A DNA stretch of 64,000 nucleotides, taken from the NCBI RefSeq assembly GCF_003001675.1, contig NZ_PVYW01000028.1, forward strand, positions 1 through 64,000, in the 5' to 3' direction. This DNA comes from Cohnella sp. SGD-V74. Lineage in GTDB: Bacteria > Bacillota > Bacilli > Paenibacillales > Paenibacillaceae. Below, one piece after another: positions 1 through 9,072 of the stretch (position 1 is the stretch's first letter; each line of letters begins with the position of its first letter). Below the pieces are notes generated by a model. The model worked only from the letters and a program-made list of their open reading frames with translations. It was not told the DNA's origin and searched no databases. Made by a program: the position numbers and the translations under genes.

Positions 1-111
1 AGCTTGAGTGGCTAGAATGGAACTGTAAATATATGAAATCAAAGTAATAGGAATACAATCCAGTTCACTATGTGAGCATTTATGCAACGCTAGTGGGAAT
101 ACGCGCATTAT

Positions 112-636
112 TTGGAGGCCTACTATACGGTGGCCAATCTGATGATCGGACTCGTCAATCGCTCCGGCTGGGACAGCTTGCTGGCGGAAGACAACCGGAT
201 GGAGCGGCTGATGGACGCGAAGAGCCATCCGACCCGGGAGCAGGCGGTCTCCTACTTGCAGGAGACGGCCGAGCGTCTGATCGCCTTCAAACGGGACGTC
301 CAGGAGGAGCGCACCGTACGGATCGTCGACAGGGTGAACCTGCATATCCGCGAGAACATCGGGGGCGACTTGTCGCTAACCGCTCTGGCGGAGCTGGTCT
401 ACCTGAATCCCGCATACTTGTCCGTACTGTACAAGCAGACGACGGGGCAAAATCTGTCGGATTACATCGCGGGCGTACGTCTGGAAAAAGCGAAGGAGCT
501 GCTGCAGCATTCGCCCCTCAAGATCCACGAGCTGGCGGCGGCCGTCGGCTTCGATAACGCCGGCTATTTTACCCGGTTCTTCCGCAAGCGGACCGGTCTT
601 GGACCGCTCGAGTATCGCGAGCAGGCGGGGCGCTGA
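112..636 (+). pseudogene. 5'-truncated AraC-type response regulator (YesN-like), C-terminal part
   Basis: The 174 readable codons end in a clear AraC/XylS DNA-binding domain (about residues 70-170): two helix-turn-helix units, LTALAELVYLNPAYLSVLYK and the signature around AVGFDNAGYFTRFFRK. The part before it resembles the linker of YesN-type regulators, which are normally about 530 residues with an N-terminal receiver domain (compare the two complete ones at 4655 and 41645). Here the receiver is absent. The only start is a TTG at 112 without a convincing ribosome binding site, and an in-frame TAG lies at 91-93. The preceding ~110 bases are strikingly AT-rich, unlike the GC-rich gene, which suggests a rearrangement, insertion or assembly junction. 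The intact form probably activated the importer that follows at 769. A short, still functional DNA-binding fragment cannot be excluded. Confidence 0.6.
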
Positions 637-768
637 ACGATCGGCGTCCCTTCCGCGGAAATCTCCAAACAAAAGAGAACGAATCTATAAGTTGTTCCAT
701 ATCGTGGCCTGTCGCTCCGTCCTATACTGGATTCAAGCAATCAACAACCGTTAACGAGGAGGAGTAGT

Positions 769-2496
769 ATGAAGCTGTGGAAAAGCAGATCGGGGGTCGC
801 GGCATGGCTGGTTGCGTCATTGGTTTTTGTAAGCGCTTGCTCTGGGTCGGGCGGCGGAGGGAAGGCAAGCGGAGGAGCGGAATCGCCGCCGGCGTCCAGC
901 GCAGGCAGCGCAAGCCAGGAGAAGCAAAGCCAGGAAGCGGCACCGGCCGATCCTCTGGGCAAATACGATCCGCCGATCGAGATCACGACGGTGCGAATCG
1001 TCAACGATACGTATAAATACGCCGAAGGGGACACGATCGACAACAACGTCTGGACCCGGTCGATCCAGGAGAAGCTGGGCATCACCGTGAAAAACAACTG
1101 GGTCGTCAGCGGCGACGCGCCGGGCGGCCAAGGCGAGCAAAAGATGAACGTCTCGATCGCGTCCGGGGACTTGCCCGACTTCATCCCGGTCAATTCGCGG
1201 CAGCTCAAGCAGCTCGTCGAAGCCGACTTGCTGATGGACCTGACGGACGTCTATGAGCAGTACGCCTCCCCGTTCACGAAGGAAATCATGAACCAGGACG
1301 GGCCCAACGCGCTCGCTTCGGCGACGTTCGACGGCAAGCTGATGGCGATTCCGAATACCGGCTCTTCGATGGACGGCACGTTCATGATCTGGGTGCGCAG
1401 CGACTGGCTGCAGAAGCTGAACCTGCCCGAGCCGAAAACGATGGACGACGTGTTCGCAATCTCCGAGGCGTTCACGACGCGGGATCCGGACGGCAACGGC
1501 AAGCCGGATACGATCGGCATTTCGCTGAACAAGGACCTGTACGGCGGGTACGCGGGGCTGGAAGGCTTCATGAACGGGTTCCATGCGTATCCTCGCCAAT
1601 GGATCAAGGACGAGTCGGGCCAGCTCGTATTCGGCAGCATTCAGCCGGAGATGAAGCAGGCGCTGGCCAAGCTGCAGGAGATGTACAAGAAGGGCGAGAT
1701 CGACCGCGAATTCGGCGTCAAGGATCAAGGCAAGGCCGCGGAATTCGCGGCAGCGGGACGCGTCGGAATGCACTTCGGACAGATGTGGAATCCTCTCTGG
1801 CCGCTCGTGGACAACAAGAAAAACGACGGCAGCGCCCAGTGGCAGTCGTATCCGCTCGTATCCGTGGACGACAAGACGGCGCAGCCGCGGGTCAACCTGG
1901 CGGTCGGCACCTATTACGCGGTGCTGAAGAAAGCGAACAATCCGGAAGCGCTGCTCAAAATCATCAATCTGTTCGTCGAAACCGGGTGGGGCGAATCGAC
2001 GACCCCGGACAATTACGCGGAGCACTTCACGAAGGACGGCGTCGAGCGGCATAAGTACATTCCGTTCCAGGCTTGGCCGGCGCGCAAAAATCTCGACATC
2101 CACCTGCACTTGCTCGAAGCGGCCAATACCGGGGACAAGAGCAAGCTGAATCCGGAGGAGCAGGACAACGAGCGGCAGATCAGCGAGTATTTGTCCGGCA
2201 AGGAAGGCGCCGAGCTGGGCTGGGCGTACGAGCGCGTATTCGGCAAGGACGGCTCGTTCAAGGTCGTCGACAAGTACGTGTCGGACAATCTCATTCTGCC
2301 CAACGAGTTCTACGGCGCTCCCACGCCGACGATGGTCGAGAAGGATGCGACGCTGCAGAAAATGGAGCTTGAAGTGTTCTCGAAGATCATTATGGGAGAC
2401 CCGATCGACAACTTCGACAAGTTCGTCAGCGACTGGAAAAAGCTTGGCGGCGACGCGATCACGGCGGAAGTGAACGAATGGCATGCGTCCAAGTAG
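769..2496 (+). CDS. Carbohydrate ABC transporter substrate-binding lipoprotein (LplA-like)
   Basis: A 575-residue extracellular solute-binding protein of family 1. The N-terminus has a basic start, a hydrophobic stretch and a lipobox VSAC with the lipidated Cys at residue 24, followed by a Gly/Ser-rich linker, so the mature protein is anchored outside the membrane. The size and the arrangement with the two permeases downstream match the LplA/YtcQ group, which binds complex oligosaccharides. ATG 769 follows a strong GAGGAGGA site (756-763) at 5-6 bases. It is the first gene of an importer operon (769-4379) with no ATPase gene. A TATACT -10 box lies at about 723-728. The substrate cannot be read from the sequence. 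Confidence 0.92.
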   Translation: MKLWKSRSGVAAWLVASLVFVSACSGSGGGGKASGGAESPPASSAGSASQEKQSQEAAPADPLGKYDPPIEITTVRIVNDTYKYAEGDTIDNNVWTRSIQEKLGITVKNNWVVSGDAPGGQGEQKMNVSIASGDLPDFIPVNSRQLKQLVEADLLMDLTDVYEQYASPFTKEIMNQDGPNALASATFDGKLMAIPNTGSSMDGTFMIWVRSDWLQKLNLPEPKTMDDVFAISEAFTTRDPDGNGKPDTIGISLNKDLYGGYAGLEGFMNGFHAYPRQWIKDESGQLVFGSIQPEMKQALAKLQEMYKKGEIDREFGVKDQGKAAEFAAAGRVGMHFGQMWNPLWPLVDNKKNDGSAQWQSYPLVSVDDKTAQPRVNLAVGTYYAVLKKANNPEALLKIINLFVETGWGESTTPDNYAEHFTKDGVERHKYIPFQAWPARKNLDIHLHLLEAANTGDKSKLNPEEQDNERQISEYLSGKEGAELGWAYERVFGKDGSFKVVDKYVSDNLILPNEFYGAPTPTMVEKDATLQKMELEVFSKIIMGDPIDNFDKFVSDWKKLGGDAITAEVNEWHASK

Positions 2497-2578
2497 CAAG
2501 CGGGTGCAGGAGAGGGAAGCGGGATGCCGCTTCCCTCTCCCGGACCGGACACGATAACGAAGGCAGGTGGAGGCAGCG

Positions 2579-3481
2579 ATGCTGCGCAACTTAAAGTCGC
2601 CCTATTGGCCGCTGCATCTGATGCTGCTGCCGGGCTTGATTCTGGTGCTGATCTACAGCTACGGGCCGATGGTCGGAATCGTCATCGCGTTCCAGAAGTT
2701 CATGCCGGCCAAGGGGGGATTGTTCGCCTCCGATTGGACGGGGCTCGCTAATTTCCGTTATGTGCTCGACATGCCCGACTCGATGCGGGTGCTGAACAAC
2801 ACGATCATCATCGCGCTGTTCAAAATCGTCGTCGGCCTGATCATACCGATTACCGTCTCGCTGCTTCTGAACGAAGTGCGCAAGGAGCTGTTCAAGCGAG
2901 GCGTCCAGACGCTGATCTATTTGCCCCATTTCCTGTCGTGGATCATTCTCGGCGGCATTCTGATCGACATCCTGTCGCCTTCCAGCGGCATCGTTAATCA
3001 GTTTCTAGGCCTGTTCGGCGTAAAATCGATTTATTTCCTCGGCGACAATTCCTGGTTTCGGCCGGTTCTCGTCCTATCGGACGTATGGAAGGAGTTCGGC
3101 TTTAATACGATCGTCTACCTGGCCGCCTTGACGGGCATCAATCCTTCGCTGTACGAAGCGGCCATCGTGGACGGGGCGGGGCGCTGGAAGCAGACGCTGA
3201 ACGTGACGCTGCCCGGCATGATGCCGATCATCGTGCTGACGATGACGCTGGCGCTCGGCAACGTCCTTAACGCGGGGTTCGACCAAGTGTTCAACCTGTA
3301 CAGTCCGCAAGTGTACGAAACCGGAGACATCATCGACACGTTCGTCTACCGGATCGGACTCGTCGACGCGCAGTACGGCGTGGCGACGGCGGTCGGCCTG
3401 TTCAAGTCCGTCGTATCGTTCACGTTCATCTCCGTATCGTATTATTTGGCCTACCGCTTCGCGAATTACCGGATTTTCTGA
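2579..3481 (+). CDS. Carbohydrate ABC transporter permease (LplB-like)
   Basis: A 300-residue inner-membrane permease with about six transmembrane helices. The cytoplasmic EAA loop that contacts the ATPase is at YEAAIVDGAGRW followed by LP. An in-frame GTG exists at 2567, but the ribosome binding site AGGTGGAGG (2565-2573) overlaps it and fits ATG 2579. It lies 82 bases after the binding-protein gene and 13 bases before the partner permease, so the three form one operon. LplB-type permeases pair with LplC-type permeases to form the translocation channel; no ATP-binding subunit is encoded here, so a shared MsmX-type ATPase elsewhere is implied. Confidence 0.9.
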   Translation: MLRNLKSPYWPLHLMLLPGLILVLIYSYGPMVGIVIAFQKFMPAKGGLFASDWTGLANFRYVLDMPDSMRVLNNTIIIALFKIVVGLIIPITVSLLLNEVRKELFKRGVQTLIYLPHFLSWIILGGILIDILSPSSGIVNQFLGLFGVKSIYFLGDNSWFRPVLVLSDVWKEFGFNTIVYLAALTGINPSLYEAAIVDGAGRWKQTLNVTLPGMMPIIVLTMTLALGNVLNAGFDQVFNLYSPQVYETGDIIDTFVYRIGLVDAQYGVATAVGLFKSVVSFTFISVSYYLAYRFANYRIF

Positions 3482-3494
3482 GAGGAGGGGCAAG

Positions 3495-4379
3495 ATGGTC
3501 GAACATTACACCCTGGGAAGAAAAATATTCGTCGGCGCGAACTATACGGTGTTGGCCGTGCTTTCCCTGCTCTGTCTGGTGCCGCTGGTTCACGTGCTGG
3601 CCGTCTCGTTCAGCTCCAGCCAAGCGGCTACCGCCGGTCTCGTGAAGCTGTGGCCCGTCGACTTTACGATCAGCTCGTACAAGTTCGTGCTCGCCAAGCC
3701 CGCCTTCCTGACCTCGATCGGCGTGACGCTGACGCGGGTCGCGATCGGACTGACGATCAATATGGCGCTGACCGTTCTCGTCGCATATCCGCTGTCCAAG
3801 GAAGTCGGCAAGTTTCCTTACCGGACGCTGTACGTATGGATTTTCGTCGTGACGATGCTGTTCTACGGCGGGCTCATCCCGCAATACATGATCGTCAAGT
3901 ATACGGGCATCATGGATTCGATCTGGGCGCTCGTGCTGCCGGGCGCGGTTCCCGTGTTCAACGTCGTGCTGCTGCTGAACTTTTTCCGGGGCTTGCCCAA
4001 GGAACTGGAGGAGGCCGCATTCATCGACGGGGCCGGTCATTGGACGACGCTATGGCGCATTATGGTGCCGTTGTCCGCTCCGGCTCTCGCCACGCTGACG
4101 CTGTTCGCGACGGTCGGCCACTGGAACGCCTGGTTCGACGGCCTCATCTTCATGAACTCGCCGGACCATTATCCGCTCCAGAGCTACCTGCAGACGGTCG
4201 TCATCAACCGCGACCTCAGCCTCGTCTCGTCCGCAGACATGAAGTCGCTCGCCGAAGTGAGCGATCGAACGGCGAAGGCGGCGCAGATTTTCCTCGGCGC
4301 GCTGCCGATTCTGCTCGTCTATCCGTTCCTGCAGCGCTTCTTCATGAAGGGTATCGTGCTCGGCAGCGTGAAGGGGTGA
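3495..4379 (+). CDS. Carbohydrate ABC transporter permease (LplC-like)
   Basis: A 294-residue membrane permease, the second channel subunit of the 769-4379 importer. It has about six hydrophobic helices and an EAA loop, EEAAFIDGAGHW, followed by the conserved P near residue 195. The ATG follows a GAGGAGGGG site immediately after the stop codon of the previous gene. It ends with the short basic C-terminus (GSVKG) that also closes the other C-type permeases in this window. A terminator hairpin follows at 4464-4495. Confidence 0.9.
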   Translation: MVEHYTLGRKIFVGANYTVLAVLSLLCLVPLVHVLAVSFSSSQAATAGLVKLWPVDFTISSYKFVLAKPAFLTSIGVTLTRVAIGLTINMALTVLVAYPLSKEVGKFPYRTLYVWIFVVTMLFYGGLIPQYMIVKYTGIMDSIWALVLPGAVPVFNVVLLLNFFRGLPKELEEAAFIDGAGHWTTLWRIMVPLSAPALATLTLFATVGHWNAWFDGLIFMNSPDHYPLQSYLQTVVINRDLSLVSSADMKSLAEVSDRTAKAAQIFLGALPILLVYPFLQRFFMKGIVLGSVKG

Positions 4380-4463
4380 CTTGAGTTCGCAAGTCGGGTA
4401 AGGCCGGTTGAGGTTGGGCAAGGCCCGGCAACGACCGGCAATATCCATGATCTGGAACAGGAG

Positions 4464-4495
4464 AGAAGCTGTCCCGTCGGCGGGATGGCTTCTTT
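4464..4495 (+). terminator. Intrinsic terminator after the first importer operon
   Basis: AGAAGC plus TCCCG pair with CGGGA plus GCTTCT across a TCGG loop, followed by TTT. It closes the 769-4379 operon. The remaining bases to the next gene (4496-4654) hold its upstream region; I see no gene in 4380-4654. Confidence 0.75.
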
Positions 4496-4654
4496 GGCGT
4501 TGATCCGTTCATCCATAGTACGATTTTCAACCCTTTTAAGAAATTTAGCACATTGTCCGCCCCGGAGACCGTCGTGTAGAGTTAACATCAAAGGCTTATT
4601 TTGCGGCATTGCGTTACGGCCGGGCCTGACCGTTAGCGAAGGGGGCGAGCAGCC

Positions 4655-6277
4655 ATGTACAAAATCATGCTGGTGGACGACGAAGCCGAAGTCAGGGAAG
4701 CGATTCGCGAGAGCATCGACTGGCCGCGCCATGGCTACGAATTCGCCGGAAGCTGCGCGAACGGCGCGGAGGCGCTGGGCGCCATACTGGATATTCGACC
4801 CGATCTCGTCCTGTCGGATATTTGCATGCCGCTGATGGACGGCATCGAGATGACGAAGCACGTCTCGCGCGCGGCTCCCGATACGAAGGTCGTCATTCTG
4901 ACCGGCCACGACGAATTCGATTACGCCCAGCAGGCGCTGCGGCTGAAGGTGCACGACTTCGTCGTTAAGCCGATTACGCCGCGAGAGCTGCGGGCTTTGC
5001 TCGATCGGATCAAGCTGGAGCTGGACCGGGAGGCGGAGGAGCGCGAGAGTATGGCGCGGCTGCGGGAGCAGCTTCAGGAAAGCTTGCCGCTGCTCAAGGA
5101 GCGCTTCCTCGAATGCCTCGTGCAAGGCTCGATCGGCGAAGAGGAGGCGGAGCGCAAATTCGCCTACTTCGGTCTGGCCAAGCCGGTTCCGCCGCTCGTC
5201 GCGATTTCCGTCGATATCGACCAACTGGACGACCATTCCCGTGAGCGTTGGGAGAACAATCCCGAGCTTCAGCGCTACGCGGCCTATAAGATAGCCCTTG
5301 AGGCGACCGAGCACCGCAGCGCGCTCGTGTTCCGGACGAAGGAGGAACGGGTCGTCGCGCTTCTGTCCGGCATCGCCGAGGACAGCGACGACGACATCGT
5401 CCAGCTCTCGGAGACGATCCGCCGCAGCGTGGAGAAATATATGAAGTTTACGGTGACGGTCGGAGTCGGCACGCGCTGCGCGTCGCTCGGCGAGCTGCCC
5501 TGCTCGTACGAAGCGTCGTTGTCCGCTCTGGATTACCGCTTCCTGCTCGGCAACAACCGGGTTATTCGCCTGCAGGATCTGGAACGGCCGGCGTCGTTCT
5601 CCTGTCCGCCCGATTACGAATGGAACCGCAAGTTCGCCAGCGCGCTGAAGACGGGAACGCATCGGGAGACGCACCAGCTGATCGAACAGTTTATCGGCCA
5701 GCTCAAGTCGTCGTCGCTGCCGCTCGAGGTGTGCTACGTGCGTACCCAGTCGATGATGATCGACACCGTCAATTCGATTCGCGAGCTGCTCGGAGACGGC
5801 GGAGATTGGCTGCGCCAGCTCGGGGCCGCGCTCCAGAACATCGACGGGTTCCATCGGCTGGAGGACGTCGAAGCGTGGCTGAAGAATATATCGGGCGAAG
5901 CGATTCGGCTGATCGCTGAGCGCCGCAGCGATCTGTCGCAGCTCCAGGTGCGCAGCGCGATCGAATATATCGAGCAGCGCTATCAGGAAGAGAGCTTGTC
6001 GCTGATGGACATCTGCAATCACGTGCATATGAGCAAGAGCTATTTCAGCACGCTGTTTAAGCAGCACACGGGACAGACGATGATGGAGTACGTCACGCGC
6101 ATCCGCCTGGAGACGGCGAAGACGCTGCTGCAGGCCGATCCGCCGATCAAGACGTACGATATCGCGGCGAGCGTCGGATACGGCGACCCGCAATATTTCA
6201 GCGTGCTGTTCAAGAAGCATGTCGGCGTCACTCCGACCGAATTCCGCGACGCCGCGACGAAGGAGCCGAAGGCATGA
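4655..6277 (+). CDS. Two-component response regulator, AraC family (YesN-like)
   Basis: A 540-residue transcription factor. Residues 1-120 form a receiver domain with the acidic pair D8/D9, phosphoacceptor Asp55 (LVLSDICMP) and the Lys of VVKPIT. A long linker (about 130-430) precedes a C-terminal AraC-type DNA-binding domain (about 435-535) with two helix-turn-helix units (SLMDICNHVHMSKSYFSTLF and the DIAASVGYGDPQYFSVLFKK signature). The start overlaps no other gene; GAAGGGGGCGAGC precedes ATG. The stop codon overlaps the start of the histidine kinase gene by 4 bases, so the two are translationally coupled. It should activate a sugar transport operon, most plausibly the one starting at 10461. 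Confidence 0.93.
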   Translation: MYKIMLVDDEAEVREAIRESIDWPRHGYEFAGSCANGAEALGAILDIRPDLVLSDICMPLMDGIEMTKHVSRAAPDTKVVILTGHDEFDYAQQALRLKVHDFVVKPITPRELRALLDRIKLELDREAEERESMARLREQLQESLPLLKERFLECLVQGSIGEEEAERKFAYFGLAKPVPPLVAISVDIDQLDDHSRERWENNPELQRYAAYKIALEATEHRSALVFRTKEERVVALLSGIAEDSDDDIVQLSETIRRSVEKYMKFTVTVGVGTRCASLGELPCSYEASLSALDYRFLLGNNRVIRLQDLERPASFSCPPDYEWNRKFASALKTGTHRETHQLIEQFIGQLKSSSLPLEVCYVRTQSMMIDTVNSIRELLGDGGDWLRQLGAALQNIDGFHRLEDVEAWLKNISGEAIRLIAERRSDLSQLQVRSAIEYIEQRYQEESLSLMDICNHVHMSKSYFSTLFKQHTGQTMMEYVTRIRLETAKTLLQADPPIKTYDIAASVGYGDPQYFSVLFKKHVGVTPTEFRDAATKEPKA

Positions 6278-8040
6278 TCAAGGGCTGGACCGCCGACGCC
6301 TTCAAATTCAGAAGCATCCAGATCAGTCTCTCCGTCGCTTTCCTGTGCCTGATTTTATTTTCCATTCTGGTCACGAGCCTGATTTCCTACCGTCTGTCCG
6401 CGCAATCGGTCGAACGGAACTCGGAGCATTACATCTCCGAAATCGTCCAGCAAGTCAATCTCAATCTTCAATCTTACATTAATAATATGGAGAACATCGG
6501 CATTCTCGCGCTGACGAACAAAGACTTGAAATACTACATCGAGAGCACGAGCTTCCTGCTGGAGGAGGACGTCAGGCCGTACGAGAAAAAAATATCCGAC
6601 CTGTTCCAGTCCATCCTCGTTACCCGCAAGGACATCGCGTCGATCATGGTATTCGGCTACAACGGCCGCATCGTCTCCGACCGGCGTATCACGAGCCTGA
6701 ATCCCAACAGCCGGATTGAGGAGCAGCCGTGGTACAAGAACGCGAAGAAGGAAGGCGGCAGATCGGTCATCTCGTCTCCCCACGTGCAGAACATCATCCA
6801 GAACGAATACCGCTGGGTCGTCTCGCTCAGCCGCGAGCTGAAGAGCGCGGACGGCATTACGGGGGAGGGCATTTTTCTCGTCGACTTGAACCTGAGCGTG
6901 ATCAAGGAAATTTGCAGTCAGATCAATCTGGGCAAAAGGGGGTACGTGTTCATCCTCGACTCCGAGGGCAGCATCGTCCACCATCCGCAGCAGAAGCTGA
7001 TCGCCAGCAACCTGAAGAGCGAGCTCATCGACGAGGTGATGACGACCGGAACGGGCAGCTTCACGGCCGGAGCGGGCGGGGGTAAACGAATTTACACGAT
7101 TCAGGAAACCCACTTCGGGTGGAAAATCGTCGGCGTCGCCTACGCGAACGAGCTGATCGTCAACCAGCAGCAGATCCGGATGTCGTATTTGCTGTGGACC
7201 GTGCTCGCCCTCGTTATCGCGCTTATTCTGTCCTTCTACTTGTCCCGTCGTCTGTCCAGTCCGATCAAGCGGCTGCAGCTTCAGATGAAGAAGGTGGAGA
7301 AAGGGGATTTCGACGTCCGCACGGAGGCGCTGCCGGAGAACGAGATCGGTCAGCTTGGCCGAACGTTTAACGTGATGGTCGGCCGAATCAAGGAACTGAT
7401 GGAGCAGATCATCCAGAACGAGCACTTCAAGCGGAAAAGCGAACTAAAGGTGCTTCAGTCGCAGATCAATCCCCATTTTCTGTACAATACGCTCGACTCG
7501 ATCATCTGGATGGCGGAACGCCGCAAGCATGAAGAAGTGGTGGAGATGACTTCTTCGCTGGCCAAGCTGTTCCGGGCCATCATCAACCGCAACGACGAGA
7601 CGGTGCCGGTGCGCGTCGAGCTGGAGCATATTACGCACTACTTGTCGATCCAGAAGATGAGATACAAGGACAAGCTCGATTTTCGGATCGAGGCGGACCC
7701 GGCGATGATGGACTATAAGCTGCCGAAAATCATTTTGCAGCCGATCGTCGAGAACGCGATCTATCACGGCATCAAGAACAAGCCCGGACTTGGCATGATC
7801 CGCATCTCCGGCAGCGTTCACGAGCAGCATCTCGAATTCGTGATCGCGGACAACGGCATCGGCATGGAGCCGGAGCGTCTGGAGCATATTTTGAAGCCGT
7901 CAGAAGGGCCGACGGCGAGCATCGGCATCAGCAACGTCAACGAGCGAATCAGGCTGTTCGGCGGCGAATACGGCATCCGCATCAAGAGCGCGCCGGGGGA
8001 CGGCACCGAGGTGACGGTCTTGCTGCCCAAGCTGACGTAG
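6274..8040 (+). CDS. Sensor histidine kinase (YesM-like)
   Basis: A 588-residue membrane kinase. A first transmembrane helix (about 15-37) and a second (about 300-322) flank an extracellular Cache-type sensor region; a HAMP linker follows (about 323-375). The His_kinase domain carries the phosphorylated His401 in the motif SQINPHFLYNTLD, and the ATPase domain shows the N box (PIVENAIYHG), G1 (DNGIGM) and a C-terminal GDGTEV box. It phosphorylates the regulator encoded just upstream, with which it overlaps by ATGA. Two tethered sugar-binding proteins follow within 17 and 30 bases, which suggests that they help sense the signal. Confidence 0.93.
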   Translation: MIKGWTADAFKFRSIQISLSVAFLCLILFSILVTSLISYRLSAQSVERNSEHYISEIVQQVNLNLQSYINNMENIGILALTNKDLKYYIESTSFLLEEDVRPYEKKISDLFQSILVTRKDIASIMVFGYNGRIVSDRRITSLNPNSRIEEQPWYKNAKKEGGRSVISSPHVQNIIQNEYRWVVSLSRELKSADGITGEGIFLVDLNLSVIKEICSQINLGKRGYVFILDSEGSIVHHPQQKLIASNLKSELIDEVMTTGTGSFTAGAGGGKRIYTIQETHFGWKIVGVAYANELIVNQQQIRMSYLLWTVLALVIALILSFYLSRRLSSPIKRLQLQMKKVEKGDFDVRTEALPENEIGQLGRTFNVMVGRIKELMEQIIQNEHFKRKSELKVLQSQINPHFLYNTLDSIIWMAERRKHEEVVEMTSSLAKLFRAIINRNDETVPVRVELEHITHYLSIQKMRYKDKLDFRIEADPAMMDYKLPKIILQPIVENAIYHGIKNKPGLGMIRISGSVHEQHLEFVIADNGIGMEPERLEHILKPSEGPTASIGISNVNERIRLFGGEYGIRIKSAPGDGTEVTVLLPKLT

Positions 8041-8056
8041 AGGGAGGGGAAGCGTC

Positions 8057-9043
8057 ATGAGTTCGGGAAAAAGATCGTTAACGGCGCTGCTTCTGCTCGC
8101 GCTGACGGCTCTGCTCGTCGTCTACGGCGTGGACACGCTGCGGCTGGCGGGCGATCGGGACAAAAAAATCGCCGTCGTGCTGAAGACGACGGATATCCGC
8201 TCCGAATACTGGCGCACGGTGCGCGAGGGGATGGAGCTGGCCGCGAAGGAGCTCGACGTCGATATCGAGATTACGGGGCCGCTGTCCGATACGGACGCGG
8301 ACGGTCAAATCCGGATGATCGGGGAAGCGTTGGCGAAGAAGCCCGACGCCTTCGTGCTCGGCGCGACCGATCCGCTCAGGCTCGAAGACGCGGTGCGCGA
8401 CGTGAAGCGTTCGGGAGCGAAGCTGATTCTGATCGACGCGGACGTGCCGGGCGGCCAGCCGGCGAGCCTGGTCGCGACCGATCATGCGGAAGCGGGCCGC
8501 ATCGCGGGGAAGAGCATGGTTTCGCCGCTGGAGAAGGCGACGTTCCAGGTCGCCGTGCTGGGCGACCGCACCCGAACGCCTGCCCAGCATGAGCGGCTGA
8601 GAGGGCTGGAGGAGGCGTTCGCGGAGACGCCGGTCGTCGATTATGTCGGCATGCACGAATTCGGGGGGCAGGAGGACGATGCTTACGTGAGGACGGGAAT
8701 GCTGCTCGACCAATTCCCCGATCTGCGGGGCATCGTCGGCTTGAACGAACAGGCGACGGTTGGAGCGGCCAAGGCGATCAAGGAGCGCGGACTCTCGGGC
8801 CGCGTCAAGCTGGTCAGCTTCGACAGCTCGATCTACGAGATCAAGCTGCTGGAGGAAGGGACGCTGCAGGCGACGGTCGTCCAGAAGCCGTTCAATATGG
8901 GTTATCTGGCGATCGAGTCGGCCGCCCGGGCGCTGCGGGGCGTTAAGCTCGATCCGCGGCTGAACATCGAAGCGCACGTCATTACGAAGGATAATTTGTA
9001 TACGCAGGGCAACCAGGAGCTGCTCTTTCCGTTAGTGGATTAA
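8057..9043 (+). CDS. Membrane-tethered sugar-binding protein (RbsB/LacI-like fold), probable signal co-sensor
   Basis: A 328-residue periplasmic-binding-protein type 1 domain (Peripla_BP_4 group, like RbsB) behind an N-terminal hydrophobic segment (about residues 8-25). There is no lipobox Cys, so the segment may stay as a membrane anchor. The fold is indicated by the alternating strands such as KKIAVVLKTT, AFVLGATDP, KLILIDADVPGG and KLVSFDSS. No ribose-type permease or ATPase accompanies it. Its position directly behind the kinase gene in one operon resembles the XylFII-LytS arrangement of clostridia, in which a tethered binding protein reports sugar to the kinase; that role is an inference. 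Confidence 0.82.
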   Translation: MSSGKRSLTALLLLALTALLVVYGVDTLRLAGDRDKKIAVVLKTTDIRSEYWRTVREGMELAAKELDVDIEITGPLSDTDADGQIRMIGEALAKKPDAFVLGATDPLRLEDAVRDVKRSGAKLILIDADVPGGQPASLVATDHAEAGRIAGKSMVSPLEKATFQVAVLGDRTRTPAQHERLRGLEEAFAETPVVDYVGMHEFGGQEDDAYVRTGMLLDQFPDLRGIVGLNEQATVGAAKAIKERGLSGRVKLVSFDSSIYEIKLLEEGTLQATVVQKPFNMGYLAIESAARALRGVKLDPRLNIEAHVITKDNLYTQGNQELLFPLVD

Positions 9044-9072
9044 GTCAATCGAGAGGGGGCCAGGTCGACCGG

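Noticed and set aside
4319-6220. 633-residue minus-strand frame opposite the YesN-like regulator
   Set aside because: Antisense shadow of a gene with full receiver and AraC domains.
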